Shown: piece after piece, positions 19,646-28,337 of the stretch
Numbering within the stretch: the first letter of the stretch is position 1
Layout: the number at the start of each line of letters is the position of its first letter
Assembly: GCF_007993735.1 (NCBI RefSeq)
Contig: NZ_CP042453.1
Location: 310,001-374,000, forward strand
Origin: Arenimonas daejeonensis
Lineage (GTDB): Bacteria > Pseudomonadota > Gammaproteobacteria > Xanthomonadales > Xanthomonadaceae
DNA length: 64,000 bases
Direction of reading: 5' to 3'
Made by a program: the position numbers and the translations under genes
The notes under the pieces: generated by a model
Seen by the model: only the letters and a program-made list of their open reading frames with translations
What the model was told of the DNA's origin: nothing
The model's database searches: none

Positions 19646-20592
19646 AACGCTGGCTCGGACGTGGCCTCGAGGCGCTGTTGACGTTGTGGCTGCTGGCCAC
19701 GCTGTGTTTCGTGCTGTTGCGCGCGGCGCCGGGTGGTCCGTTCGACAGCGAAAAGACCGCGCCGCCGGAAGTCGAGGCCGCGCTGGCGGCGCAATACCGG
19801 CTCGACCAGCCGCTGATCTCGCAGTACGGCCACTGGCTGGGCGATGTGCTGCGCGGCGACCTCGGGCCCTCGTTCCAGTACCCGGACTACACCGTGAACC
19901 AGCTGCTGGCTGCGAGCCTGCCGATTTCGCTGGTGAACGGTGGGCTGGCGCTGCTGCTGGCGCTGGGCATCGGCATTCCGCTGGGTGTGTGGGCGGCCTT
20001 GCGGGCCGGGCGATGGACGGATCGTGTGCTGATGTTCGTCGCGGGCCTGGGACTGGCGATTCCGAAATTCGTGGCGGCGCCGCTGCTGATCCTGCTGTTC
20101 GCGGTGATGCTGCAGTGGCTGCCGGCCGGCGGCTGGGACGGTGGCTGGCGCAGCGCGGTGCTGCCGATCGTCGCGCTGGCCCTGCCGAACCTGGCGTACT
20201 GCGCGCGACTCACGCGCGCCTCGCTGCTGGAGGTGCTGGGCGCCGACTACCTGCGCGCGGCGCGCGGCCGTGGTCTGTCGGAATGGCGGCTGCTGTTTTT
20301 CCACGCGCTGCGCCCGGGCCTGCTGCCGGTGGTGGCCTGGCTGAGCCCCGCGCTGATCAACGTGGTCAGCGGCTCGGCCGTGGTCGAACAGGTGTTCGGC
20401 ATCCCCGGCATCGGCCGTTATTTCGTCCAGGGCGCGCTCAACCGCGACTACACCCTGGTGCTGGGCGTGGTGCTGGTGGTCGGCGCGGCAATCGTGCTGA
20501 TCAATGCGCTGGTGGACGCGGCCCGCGCCTGGATGGACCCCGCCTTCGCGACACCGCCTGATCCGTGTGGGAAGGACTTCAGTCCCGACTGA
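19642..20592 (+). CDS. Peptide-type ABC transporter permease (OppB-like)
   Basis: A 316-residue inner-membrane permease of the OppB/DppB family. An N-terminal helix (ALLTLWLLATLCFVLLRAAPGG) is followed by the family periplasmic segment GHWLGDVLRGDLGPSF, and the cytoplasmic EAA loop reads ADYLRAARGRGLSEWRLLFF near residue 210, where ATPases dock. The last 10 residues (DPCGKDFSPD) are encoded by the first copy of the TGTGGGAGGGACTTCAGTCCCGA repeat, so the natural C-terminus has been replaced or extended by repeat DNA. No OppC or ATPase gene follows; engB comes next on the opposite strand. Confidence 0.88.
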   Translation: MKRWLGRGLEALLTLWLLATLCFVLLRAAPGGPFDSEKTAPPEVEAALAAQYRLDQPLISQYGHWLGDVLRGDLGPSFQYPDYTVNQLLAASLPISLVNGGLALLLALGIGIPLGVWAALRAGRWTDRVLMFVAGLGLAIPKFVAAPLLILLFAVMLQWLPAGGWDGGWRSAVLPIVALALPNLAYCARLTRASLLEVLGADYLRAARGRGLSEWRLLFFHALRPGLLPVVAWLSPALINVVSGSAVVEQVFGIPGIGRYFVQGALNRDYTLVLGVVLVVGAAIVLINALVDAARAWMDPAFATPPDPCGKDFSPD

Positions 20593-20662
20593 TCCCTGTG
20601 GGAGGGACTTCAGTCCCGAGGTTTTTCCTTGAAAGCGGTCGGGACTGAAGTCCCTCCTACAA
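20565..20662. repeat. REP-like repeat cluster, GGGACTTCAGTCCC family
   Basis: Three copies of TGTGGGAGGGACTTCAGTCC: two direct (about 20566 and 20597) and one inverted (about 20638), which can pair with either. The first copy lies inside the end of the permease gene. The cluster separates the convergent permease and engB genes and may act as a terminator. The same family forms the hairpin at 47267-47329. Confidence 0.85.
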
Positions 20663-21252
20663 GGGGCGGAGCTCGAGCCACCTGGCGACGACGCCGCGGG
20701 CTTCTTCGACGCCGGTTTTCGCATCGGCGGAGAAAACCTGCACGCTCGCGCGCTCACCCAGTTCCTTGCGCACCTTGAGCAGCGTATTGCCCTGCTCGCC
20801 GCGGCCCAGCTTGTCGGCCTTGGTCAGCAGGCAGTGTGCGGGCAGGCTGCGTTCGAAGGCGTAGTTGAGCATCTGCAGGTCGTATTCGCGCAGCGGATGG
20901 CGGATGTCCATCACCACCACCAGGCCGACCAGGGATTCGCGGGTGTGGAAGTAGGTGTTGATCACCTGCTTCCAGCGTTCGCGCATCTCCTCGGGCACCT
21001 TGGCGTAGCCGTAGCCGGGCAGGTCGACCAGGTGGCGGTCGGGGGCGACCTCGAAATAGTTCAGCGCCTGGGTGCGGCCCGGGGTCTTGGAGACACGGGC
21101 CAGGCCATGCTGGTTGGTCATGGCGTTGAGCGCGCTGGACTTGCCGGCGTTGGAGCGGCCGGCGAAGGCCACCTCGCGGCAGGTGTCGGCCGGCAGCTGC
21201 TTCAGGGCATGGGCGGAAAAGGTGTATTTGGCGCGGGCCAGGGGTTGGACAT
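20657..21252 (-). CDS. engB: Ribosome biogenesis GTPase EngB (YihA)
   Basis: A TrmE-Era-type GTPase needed for large ribosomal subunit assembly, about 198 residues. G1 is GRSNAGKSSALN, G3 is DLPGYGYA, G4 is TKADKL and G5 is FSADAKTG. As given, the frame opens at least to 21646 without homology. I place the start at the ATG at 21252, which needs one extra C in the CCCC run near 21243 to read MSNPLARAKYTFSAH, the normal family start; the repaired gene is a whole number of codons. If the base is not missing, the nearest in-frame ATG is 21313. It is divergent from the cytochrome c4 gene, as in many Gammaproteobacteria. Confidence 0.93.
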
Positions 21253-21434
21253 CGGGTCGGCCGGGGCGGGAAAGGCGCCTAGCTTGGCCTGCCCGGGCCG
21301 CCCTGACCAGCATCGGGGCCTGCGGACGCCACTTCAATTGACCGTTCCGGGCGCCGGCTGGGATAATCCGCGCCTTCCCGCGCGTCCCTCGCGCCGGCCC
21401 CATTCCCTTCGATTTCAGCGTTCCGGAGCAGCCC

Positions 21435-22265
21435 ATGAAGTTCACGCGCATCCTTGGTGTCGCCGCCGCGCTGGCCGCGGTCACGGCCCTGGCCCAGGAA
21501 GCCGCCACCGTGACGCCCGCCCCCGAGCAGGCCCCGGCCCCGGTCGTCACCCTGGAAGCCGACAACACCCCGGCCACCTGGGGCGACGCCACCGCCGGCG
21601 CCGGCAAGGCCGCCGCCTGCGCCGCCTGCCATGGCCTGGACGGCAATTCGTCCGACCCGCAGTACCCGAAGCTGGCCGGCCAGCACGAGCGCTACATCGC
21701 GCGCCAGCTGGCGCTGTACAAGAGCGGCGAGCGCGAGAACCCGATCATGCTGGGCTTCGCCGCCACCCTGAGCGCGCAGGACATGCGCGACATCGGCGCC
21801 TATTTCGCCAGCCAGAAGGTCGTGCCGGGCGTCGCCGACGACAGCCTGATCGCCGAAGGCCCGAACCAGGGCCGCAAGTTCTACCAAGTGGGCGAGAAGC
21901 TGTTCCGCGCCGGCAAGTCCGACGGCAGCGTGCCGGCCTGCCAGGCCTGCCACGGCCCGGCCGGCGCCGGCAACCCGGGTCCGGCCTGGCCGTCCGTGGG
22001 TGGCCAGCACGCCGGTTACACCGCGACCCAGCTCACCGCCTTCCGTGACGGCAAGGTCTGGGGCAAGGACGCCAATGCCAACGCCATCATGGCCGGTGTC
22101 GCCGCACAGCTGAGCGACGAAGAGATCCAGGCCCTGGCCACCTACATCGAAGGCCTGCACAACGTCGCCGACGCGCCGTCCGACGAAGCCGTGGCCGAAG
22201 CCGCCGCGGCCGCCCCGGCGGTGGAAACCCCGCCGGCCGCCGAAGAAACCGCCCCGCAGGGCTGA
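21435..22265 (+). CDS. Cytochrome c4, diheme, with acidic Ala/Pro tail
   Basis: A periplasmic diheme cytochrome c of 276 residues that carries electrons to terminal oxidases such as the aa3 oxidase encoded at 47-51 kb. A signal peptide (ILGVAAALAAVTALAQ) precedes two cytochrome c domains with heme sites CAACH (residues 62-66) and CQACH (169-173). Distal Met candidates are NPIMLGFA and NAIMAGVA, as in the family. The tail after residue 248 is a low-complexity Ala/Pro/Glu stretch of about 28 residues that usual c4 proteins lack or keep short. The following DsbA-like gene shows the same composition in its linker. Confidence 0.93.
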   Translation: MKFTRILGVAAALAAVTALAQEAATVTPAPEQAPAPVVTLEADNTPATWGDATAGAGKAAACAACHGLDGNSSDPQYPKLAGQHERYIARQLALYKSGERENPIMLGFAATLSAQDMRDIGAYFASQKVVPGVADDSLIAEGPNQGRKFYQVGEKLFRAGKSDGSVPACQACHGPAGAGNPGPAWPSVGGQHAGYTATQLTAFRDGKVWGKDANANAIMAGVAAQLSDEEIQALATYIEGLHNVADAPSDEAVAEAAAAAPAVETPPAAEETAPQG

Positions 22266-22271
22266 TCGCCC

Positions 22272-22296
22272 GCGGCGGCTGCCGGCCGCCGCGTTG
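22272..22296 (+). terminator. Possible weak terminator after cytochrome c4
   Basis: The hairpin GCGGCGGC-TGCCG-GCCGCCGC follows the stop codon and is followed by GTTGAACCTT, which is only weakly T-rich. It may attenuate rather than stop read-through into the DsbA-like gene. Confidence 0.4.
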
Positions 22297-22357
22297 AACC
22301 TTCCAGGCCGGATGTTGTCCAGCTGGCTTGCAGTCAATTTCCAGGAGCCGGTCCCCG

Positions 22358-23214
22358 ATGAAGCGTCTTTCCCCCTGATGCTGGTCCTTGGCCTTGCCGC
22401 CTGCGGCGAGACCCCGGCCGACAGCACCGCGACCGCCCCGGCCCCGGCGGCCGAACCGGCGCCTGCCGCCGCGCCCGACACCGAAACCCCGGCCCCGGAA
22501 GCGGTTGAAAACGCACCGGTCGAAGCCGCCAGCACCGAAGCCGGCGCCGAGACCCCGGCCGAGGGCGAAACCCCGGCCCCGGCCGCTCCGGAAGCGCCCG
22601 CCCCGGCGCCCACGCCCGACCCCGCCGTGGACATGGCCAACGCCCCGCGCGAAGGCATCGACTACACCGTGCTGGCGACGCCGCAGCCGACCTATGGCCA
22701 GGGCGGCATCGAAGTGGCCGAGGTGTTCGCCTACACCTGCATCCACTGCGCCAACCTGCAGCCGCTGCTCAACACCTGGAAGGCGGCCCTGCCCTCGGAC
22801 GTGCGCTTCGTCTACGTGCCGGGTGCGTTTGGCGGCGTCAGCGACAACTTCGCCCGCGGCTTCTATGCCGCCGAGGCCATGGGCCTGCTGGACAAGACCC
22901 ATGACGATGCCTTCAAGGCGGTGCTGATCGAGCGCAGGTTCCAGACCGGTTCGGTCGAGGAGATCGCCGATTTCTACGCCACCCACGGTGCCGACCGCGA
23001 CGCCTTCCTGTCGACCATGCAGAGCTTCTCGGTGAACGCCAAGATCAACCGCGCCCGCCAGTTCTCGCTGCGCACCGGCGTGAACTCCACGCCGACCATG
23101 ATCATCAACGGCAAGTACAGCGCCGTGGCCACCCAGGGCGGCGGAGCCGAAGGCCTGCTGCGCACGGTGGACTGGCTGGTCGCTCGCGAGCGCGCCGCGG
23201 CCGCCGCGCCGTAA
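22358..23214 (+). CDS. DsbA-like thiol:disulfide interchange lipoprotein (frameshifted at start)
   Basis: About 285 residues. Restoring one C in the CCCCC run at 22371-22375 joins ATG AAG CGT at 22358 to the main frame and gives a lipoprotein signal, MKRLSPLMLVLGLAAC, with lipobox LAAC. A Shine-Dalgarno CAGGAG lies at the usual distance. A Pro/Ala/Glu linker of about 85 residues then leads to a DsbA fold with active site CIHC (in FAYTCIHCANLQP near residue 128) and the cis-Pro loop VNSTPTMIINGKY near 245. The protein should sit in the periplasm on a lipid anchor and oxidise or reshuffle disulfides. It follows cytochrome c4 by 92 bp, a common proteobacterial pairing. Confidence 0.87.
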
Positions 23215-23238
23215 TCGCCGCCTCCACGCATGAACCGC

Positions 23239-23268
23239 GGGGCCGCTTCGGCGGCCCCGTTCATTTTC
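23239..23268 (+). terminator. Rho-independent terminator after the DsbA-like gene
   Basis: A perfect 8-bp stem, GGGGCCGC-TTCG-GCGGCCCC, with a stable TTCG tetraloop is followed by GTTCATTTTC. Its position also argues against the upstream ATG at 23230 as the start of the next gene. Confidence 0.75.
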
Positions 23269-23308
23269 AAGCCTTGCCGACGCCACGCGCCGGTCGCACC
23301 ATGCCTGC

Positions 23309-24050
23309 ATGTCACCGCCCCCGACCGCCTGCGCCTGCTGAGCGCCAACATCCAGGCCGGCTCCAGCACGCGCGCCTACCGCGACTACGTCACGCGCAGC
23401 TGGTCGCACGTGCTGCCCAACGGCAAGCGCCTGAACCTCGACAGCCTGGCGACGCTGGCGCAGCCCTACGACGTGGTCGGCCTGCAGGAAAGCGATCCCG
23501 GCAGCCTGCGCTCGGGTTTCACCAACCAGGCCGACTATCTGGCCGAGCGCGCGCATTTCCCGTTCTGGAGCCACCAGCCGAACCGGCGCATCTCGCGCAT
23601 CGCCGGCAGCGGCAATGCGCTGCTGAGCCGGCTGGAGCCGACGGAAACGCTGGACTACGCCCTGCCCGGCCGCATCGCCGGGCGCGGGTGCTGCTGGCGC
23701 ATTTCGGCACGGGCAGGAAGGCGTGGCAGCTGGCGATCACGCACCTGTCGCTGGGGGCGAAGTCGCGCCAGCTGCAGATCGGTTTCCTGGCGGACCTGTT
23801 GTCGGAATTCCCGCGGCTGGTGCTGATGGGCGACTTCAACTGCGATTCGGACGCGCCGGAAATGCGGCCGCTGTACCGGCAGACGACGCTGGTGCCGCCG
23901 CCCGAGCGCATCTGCACGTTCCCCAGCTGGGCGCCGCAGCGTTGCCTGGACCATGTGCTGGTCGGCGGTTTCGAAGTACTGCAGTACCACGCGCTGCCGG
24001 CCGCCGGCTCCGACCACATGGCCGTCTCCGTCGAGCTCGCTCCCACCTGA
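23309..24050 (+). CDS. Endonuclease/exonuclease/phosphatase family protein (frameshifted)
   Basis: About 247 residues of the EEP (DNase I-like) fold. Motifs are LRLLSANIQAGSS (metal-binding Asn) near residue 10, DVVGLQESD (catalytic Glu) near 58, LAITHLSLGAKSRQLQ (His) near 145, LMGDFNCDSDAP (Asp/Asn) near 178 and the final GSDHMAVSVE (Asp-His). The substrate could be a phospholipid, a nucleic acid or an inositol phosphate. One missing G near 23686-23688 splits the frame; another near 23315 would make the ATG at 23309 the start (SPPPDRLRLL), giving a whole-codon gene. Otherwise the start lies upstream at 23230, inside a terminator hairpin, which is unlikely. Confidence 0.82.
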
Positions 24051-24053
24051 TCG

Positions 24054-24371
24054 ACTTGCGCTCCCTTCGGGGCGCAAGAAGGACTGTCTTGCTCGTATTC
24101 GGGTGGTTTGGCGTGTGCCGGGACCGTTGCTTCGCGCCCTGCGTGATTCCAGGTCCATTGCCGGACTGAACGCCTGCCAGAAGCTGGGCCGAGCGAGCTC
24201 TTGCCCCAAATCGACATCCCGGCCCGGGTGGTCTGCAGGTCGTCGTGCGTGAGGTCGCTTTCCGGGGCTTCGAAAACATGGACGTTTTCGAAGAGACTCC
24301 ATGGATGGATTCACGGCGTCCCCGGAAAGCGACCTCACGTACGGCGGCCTACCGCCAAGAACGATCCCGGC
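24054..24371. repeat. Structured repeat element, copy B (rearranged, one module)
   Basis: It begins with the same left flank as copies A and C (a TTGCGCTCCCTTCGGGGCGCAA hairpin split by a TTCG loop, then GAAGGACTGTCTTGCTC). It then carries the middle segment, module 1 and the terminal repeat in the opposite orientation, ending AACGATCCCGGC. Module 2 is absent. The outer stem of module 1 (GTGAGGTCGCTTTCCGGGG with its complement) and the hairpin CTTCGAAAAC-ATGGAC-GTTTTCGAAG are perfect. It accounts for most of the 400-bp gap between the convergent phosphoesterase and receptor genes. Confidence 0.83.
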
Positions 24372-24393
24372 ACCGGACCCCGCCAATCTCGAC

Positions 24394-24427
24394 AAAGAAA
24401 AAGGGCCGGCGGTTTCCCGCCGGCCCC
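24394..24427 (-). terminator. Rho-independent terminator of the TonB-dependent receptor gene
   Basis: On the minus strand the stem GGGCCGGCGGG-AAA-CCCGCCGGCCC (with minor offset) is followed by CTTTTTCTTTG, a strong U-tract. It begins about 25 bp after the receptor stop. Confidence 0.88.
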
Positions 24428-24450
24428 GGTGATGCGCAAACGCGCTCCCC

Positions 24451-27360
24451 TTAGAAACGCATGTCCGCACGCAGGTAGAAGAAACGGCCACCCGGGATGT
24501 CGTATGTGGACGCGTCGTAACCGTTGAGCGAGCACGACAGGCAGATCGGCGGATCCTCGTCGGCCACGTTGTTCACGCCCAGCGTCAGGCGCAGGTCGTG
24601 GAGGTCGGCGAAGCGGTACGACACCTGCAGATCGTGGTACGTGATGGCCTCGAGGATGTTCGTGCTCGTGGCCGGATTGCTGCAGACCGGGAACGACACC
24701 GCATTGCCGCAGTCCTCGCGCAGCTCACTGATGTGGCGCATCGTCCACGCCGCCGTCCAGCCACCCAGGCTCCAGTCGGTGGTGAAGTTCGAGGTCCACT
24801 CCGGGATCGCGCTGTCCACCACCTCGATGCCCGGGCCCTGCGGTTGCTGCTGGCCGGCCGCACCGAAGGCCTCGTACTCGGTCACGAACGTGTTGCGCCA
24901 GGAGACACCGAACTGGCCGACCTTGGTTTCCGGGAAGTTCCAGAACAGGTCCACGTCCCAGCCGCTGGTGTTGATGACGCCCAGGTTGGTCAGCCGGTTG
25001 TTGAAGCCGTTGATGCCGCCGGTGGGCGCACGGGTGATGCCGCTGCAATACAGCGGGTCCAGCGTCTCCACGCACAGGTCCAGCTGGGTCTGGGCGTCGA
25101 TGGCCTGGATGGCGCCCTCGATCTCATGCTGGTAGTAGGTCACTTCGAAGTCGACACGGTCGGCGATGTCCGTGTTCTCCATGAAGGACGGGCTCCAGAT
25201 GAAGCCGGTGGACCAGCTCTCGGAGAACTCCGGTTCCAGCTGGTCGTTGCCGCCGGTGGTGACCGAGATCTGCGGGTTGGGCTGGGAATAACCCGGCGGG
25301 ACACCGAGCGCGGCGCAGTTGCCGGTCAGCGCCGGATCAACCGGCGTCGAGCAGGGGTCGTCAAGCTGGGCGTCGAAGCGGCTGTCGGACCCGAACAGTT
25401 CGCCGATGGACGGCGCGCGGAAACCTTCGGCATAACTGGTGCGGAGCACCAGTTCGTCCACCACCTGCCAGCGCAGGCCGTACTTCGGCGTGAACTCATC
25501 GATGCCGGTGCTGTAGTCGGAATAACGGCCGGCCACGGTGAAGTCGAGCTTCTTGCCCCAGGCCGAGTCGGCCATCAGCGGGAAATTGACCTCGAAGTAG
25601 GCCTCGGTCACGTCGTATTCGCCCGCCGTCGGCAGCGAGGGCACGCCGTTGTAGTCGCCGGCGACCGTGATCGGGTCGGGCTGGTACCAGCCTTCCAGTT
25701 CGCGGTACTCCAGGCCGGTGGCGAAATCGACCGAACCGGCCGGCATATCGAACAGGCTGCCGGAGAGGTTGGCGGTGATCAGCGACAGCTTGTTCTGGCT
25801 GCGGTCGCGCACGACCGGACTGATGAAGGCCAGCATCTCCGGCGTGATGGTGCCCGGGCCGCCGAAGATGTTGAGCGGCGTGCAGCCGGCCACCGCCGCA
25901 CAGGCCGCGGGGTCACCGAGGGCCAGGGCGATGTTGCGGATGTTGTAGCTGCCGTAGTTGGTCTGCTCGGCTTCGTTTTCGCTGAAGGCGACGTTGACGT
26001 CCCAGAACAGCGACTTGTTGCCCGCGTCGAACACGCCTTCCAGGCCGCCGCCGACGTACCAGGTGTCCACTTCCTGTTCGAACACGCGCGGACCGCCCTC
26101 GACCGGACGACGGCCGATCAGCAGCAGGGTGAGTTCGTTCTCCGGCGTATTCGGGTCATCGGCCGACACCAGGTCGAAACCGAACGGGTTGAACGGGTTC
26201 AGCGCCGAGATGAAGATGCCGTCGGCCTGCGGATTGCCGGTGCCGGCCTCGGGACCGAAGAACAGCGGTTCCGGCGCGGCCTGGTTGGTGGACTCGCGCT
26301 TGTTGTAGAGCACCTTGGCATAACCGGTGACGGTGTCGGTGAAGTTGAAGCGCACCTGGCCGAAGGCGCCCATGCGTTCGGACGGCGTCAGCAGCAGGTT
26401 GTACTGCGAGAAGTTGAAGCGGTCGGCGGTGGCGAAGCAGTGGTAGTCGTCGGTGCGCACACAGCCGGTCTGGGTCGGGTCGTAAACGGGGTCGTTGGCG
26501 CCATCGTTGGGCGTGATGTCGAAGGTCACGCCGGTGTTCGGATCGGTGATGATGAAACGGCCGGTCGGCGTGCCCGAGCTGCCGAAGGCCACGCCGGTAC
26601 CCGGCACCGGGAAGCTGGACTGCTCGCGGTCGCGCGAATAGATCACGTCCTGGTCGGTGTAGCTCAGGCCGAGGAAGTAGTTGACGCGGTCGTTGCCGCC
26701 GCCCCAGGCGAAGTCGATGGTGCTGGTGGCGCCGTCGCCCTCGCCGTACTCGCCGTACTGGGCATTGATCGAGATGCCGTCGAAATCCTTGCGGGTGATG
26801 ATGTTGATCACGCCGGCGATGGCGTCGGAGCCGTAAAGCGAGGAGGCGCCGTCTTCCAGCACCTCGATGCGCTCGATGATCGCCAGCGGGATGGTATTGA
26901 GGTCGGTGGCCGCGCCGACGCCCGAAGCCGAGGCCTCGTTGACCCAGCGGATGCCGTCCACCAGCACCAGCACGCGCTTGGCACCGAGGTGGCGCAGGTC
27001 GGCCTGCGCGGAACCCGCGCCAACGCCACTGCCGTCCGGCGGGAAGCCGAAGTTGCCGCTGGAGTTGAACTTGGTGTTGAGCGCCGAACCCGAACCGGAG
27101 AGCGCCTGCACGACATCGGCGACCGAGGTCAGGCCGCTGCGGTCGATGTCTTCGCGGGTGATGCGCTGCACCGGGACCAGGCCTTCGGCCTCGGAGGTCT
27201 TGATGCGGGTGCCGGTGACCTCGATGCGATCGAGGGTGGTGATGCCTTCGTCGGAAGCTTCCTGGGCCGAAACGGCCGCCGGCAGCATGGCCAGCAGCAA
27301 AGCACTTCGAACCGCCTGGCTCAGGCGGGAGGTACGGATGGTCTTCATGACGTTCCCCAT
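24451..27360 (-). CDS. TonB-dependent outer-membrane receptor
   Basis: About 969 residues. A signal peptide ([15 protein letters not shown]) is followed by the TonB-box-like segment [12 protein letters not shown], a plug domain with [18 protein letters not shown] and [20 protein letters not shown], and a 22-strand barrel that ends in the aromatic FYLRADMRF typical of outer-membrane proteins. It imports a bulky nutrient through energy from the TonB/ExbBD system. The ligand is unknown; the plug resembles the peptide/oligosaccharide-type receptors that are numerous in Xanthomonadales. ATG codons at 27360 and 27348 both fit; the second is closer to a normal signal peptide. No regulator or partner enzyme lies beside it. 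The frame is intact over 2.9 kb. Confidence 0.93.
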   Translation of the reverse strand: MGNVMKTIRTSRLSQAVRSALLLAMLPAAVSAQEASDEGITTLDRIEVTGTRIKTSEAEGLVPVQRITREDIDRSGLTSVADVVQALSGSGSALNTKFNSSGNFGFPPDGSGVGAGSAQADLRHLGAKRVLVLVDGIRWVNEASASGVGAATDLNTIPLAIIERIEVLEDGASSLYGSDAIAGVINIITRKDFDGISINAQYGEYGEGDGATSTIDFAWGGGNDRVNYFLGLSYTDQDVIYSRDREQSSFPVPGTGVAFGSSGTPTGRFIITDPNTGVTFDITPNDGANDPVYDPTQTGCVRTDDYHCFATADRFNFSQYNLLLTPSERMGAFGQVRFNFTDTVTGYAKVLYNKRESTNQAAPEPLFFGPEAGTGNPQADGIFISALNPFNPFGFDLVSADDPNTPENELTLLLIGRRPVEGGPRVFEQEVDTWYVGGGLEGVFDAGNKSLFWDVNVAFSENEAEQTNYGSYNIRNIALALGDPAACAAVAGCTPLNIFGGPGTITPEMLAFISPVVRDRSQNKLSLITANLSGSLFDMPAGSVDFATGLEYRELEGWYQPDPITVAGDYNGVPSLPTAGEYDVTEAYFEVNFPLMADSAWGKKLDFTVAGRYSDYSTGIDEFTPKYGLRWQVVDELVLRTSYAEGFRAPSIGELFGSDSRFDAQLDDPCSTPVDPALTGNCAALGVPPGYSQPNPQISVTTGGNDQLEPEFSESWSTGFIWSPSFMENTDIADRVDFEVTYYQHEIEGAIQAIDAQTQLDLCVETLDPLYCSGITRAPTGGINGFNNRLTNLGVINTSGWDVDLFWNFPETKVGQFGVSWRNTFVTEYEAFGAAGQQQPQGPGIEVVDSAIPEWTSNFTTDWSLGGWTAAWTMRHISELREDCGNAVSFPVCSNPATSTNILEAITYHDLQVSYRFADLHDLRLTLGVNNVADEDPPICLSCSLNGYDASTYDIPGGRFFYLRADMRF

Positions 27361-27478
27361 GGTTGATTGGGCCGGCGCCTTGCCCCCAATGCGCCGGTTG
27401 AGGCCAGTTGTAAAGAATTCGTCAAAAGCCGACAAGTGTCGGAATTCCTAACCCCGTTAGCGAGTTAGGTCGCCTCGT

Positions 27479-28279
27479 TCAGTTTCCGATCCAGAGGCTG
27501 GTACCGACCAGAACCAGAAAGGCCGCGAACAGCCGCCTGAGGGCCAGCCCGCTGAGCCGATGCGCCAACCGGGTGCCCAGGGGCGCGGTCAACACCGAGG
27601 CCAGGGCGATGCCCACCGCCGCCGGCACGAACACATAGCCCCAACTGCCGGCCGGCAGGCTGCCCGGGGCCGGGCCATGGGCGGCATAACCCGCCGCGCT
27701 GGCCAGGGCGATGGCGACGCCGCAGGCGCTGGACGTGCCGACCGCACGCACCGGCCGGACACCGCGCCAGACCAGCAAGGGCACCGTCATGCTGCCGCCG
27801 CCTATGCCAACAAGCGCCGAAATCGCACCGATGAACCCGCCGGATGCCGTATATCCGGGGCCCCGCGGCGCATCCGGACGCTCCTGTTTTGCTTTCGGCC
27901 AGTCCAGCCCCAGCTGCAGCGCCGCCAGATAGCAATAAGCCGCGATGAAACCCCGCAGCCACTCCCCGTCCAGCCGCGTCGCCACCAGGCTGCCCAACCA
28001 GCCGCCCAGCAACAGGCCCGGCACCAGCCAGGCCACGGTCGGCCACAGCACGCCGCCGCGCTGATGGTGTGCGCGCGCCGAGGACAGGCCGGTCAGGATG
28101 ATGCTGGCGAGCGCGGTGGCCAACGCGACATGCACCGCCAGCTCGGCCGGCACGCCCTGCGTGGGCAGCAGCCAGACCAGCGCTGCCACCAGGATCAGCC
28201 CGCCGCCGATGCCCAGCAGTCCCGCCAGCACCCCGGCCACCGCGCCCAGTGCGAGATAAAGGCCCCAGGCCAGGCTCAT
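27479..28279 (-). CDS. TauE/SafE family sulfite or sulfonate exporter-like permease
   Basis: A 266-residue inner-membrane protein with about eight hydrophobic helices and the duplicated family motif: AGLLGIGGGLILVAAL near residue 20 and SALVGIGGGSMTVPLLV near 160. These permeases move small organosulfur anions or sulfite. No sulfur genes lie nearby, so the substrate is unresolved. It lies between the receptor, which is transcribed in the same direction from a separate promoter, and the divergent lytic transglycosylase gene, whose ATG is 58 bp away. Confidence 0.88.
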   Translation of the reverse strand: MSLAWGLYLALGAVAGVLAGLLGIGGGLILVAALVWLLPTQGVPAELAVHVALATALASIILTGLSSARAHHQRGGVLWPTVAWLVPGLLLGGWLGSLVATRLDGEWLRGFIAAYCYLAALQLGLDWPKAKQERPDAPRGPGYTASGGFIGAISALVGIGGGSMTVPLLVWRGVRPVRAVGTSSACGVAIALASAAGYAAHGPAPGSLPAGSWGYVFVPAAVGIALASVLTAPLGTRLAHRLSGLALRRLFAAFLVLVGTSLWIGN

Positions 28280-28337
28280 GTCCTTCCCCGCCGATATCCG
28301 ACCGGTGGCTCAATCGCCATGGGCTAAACTCCGGGCC

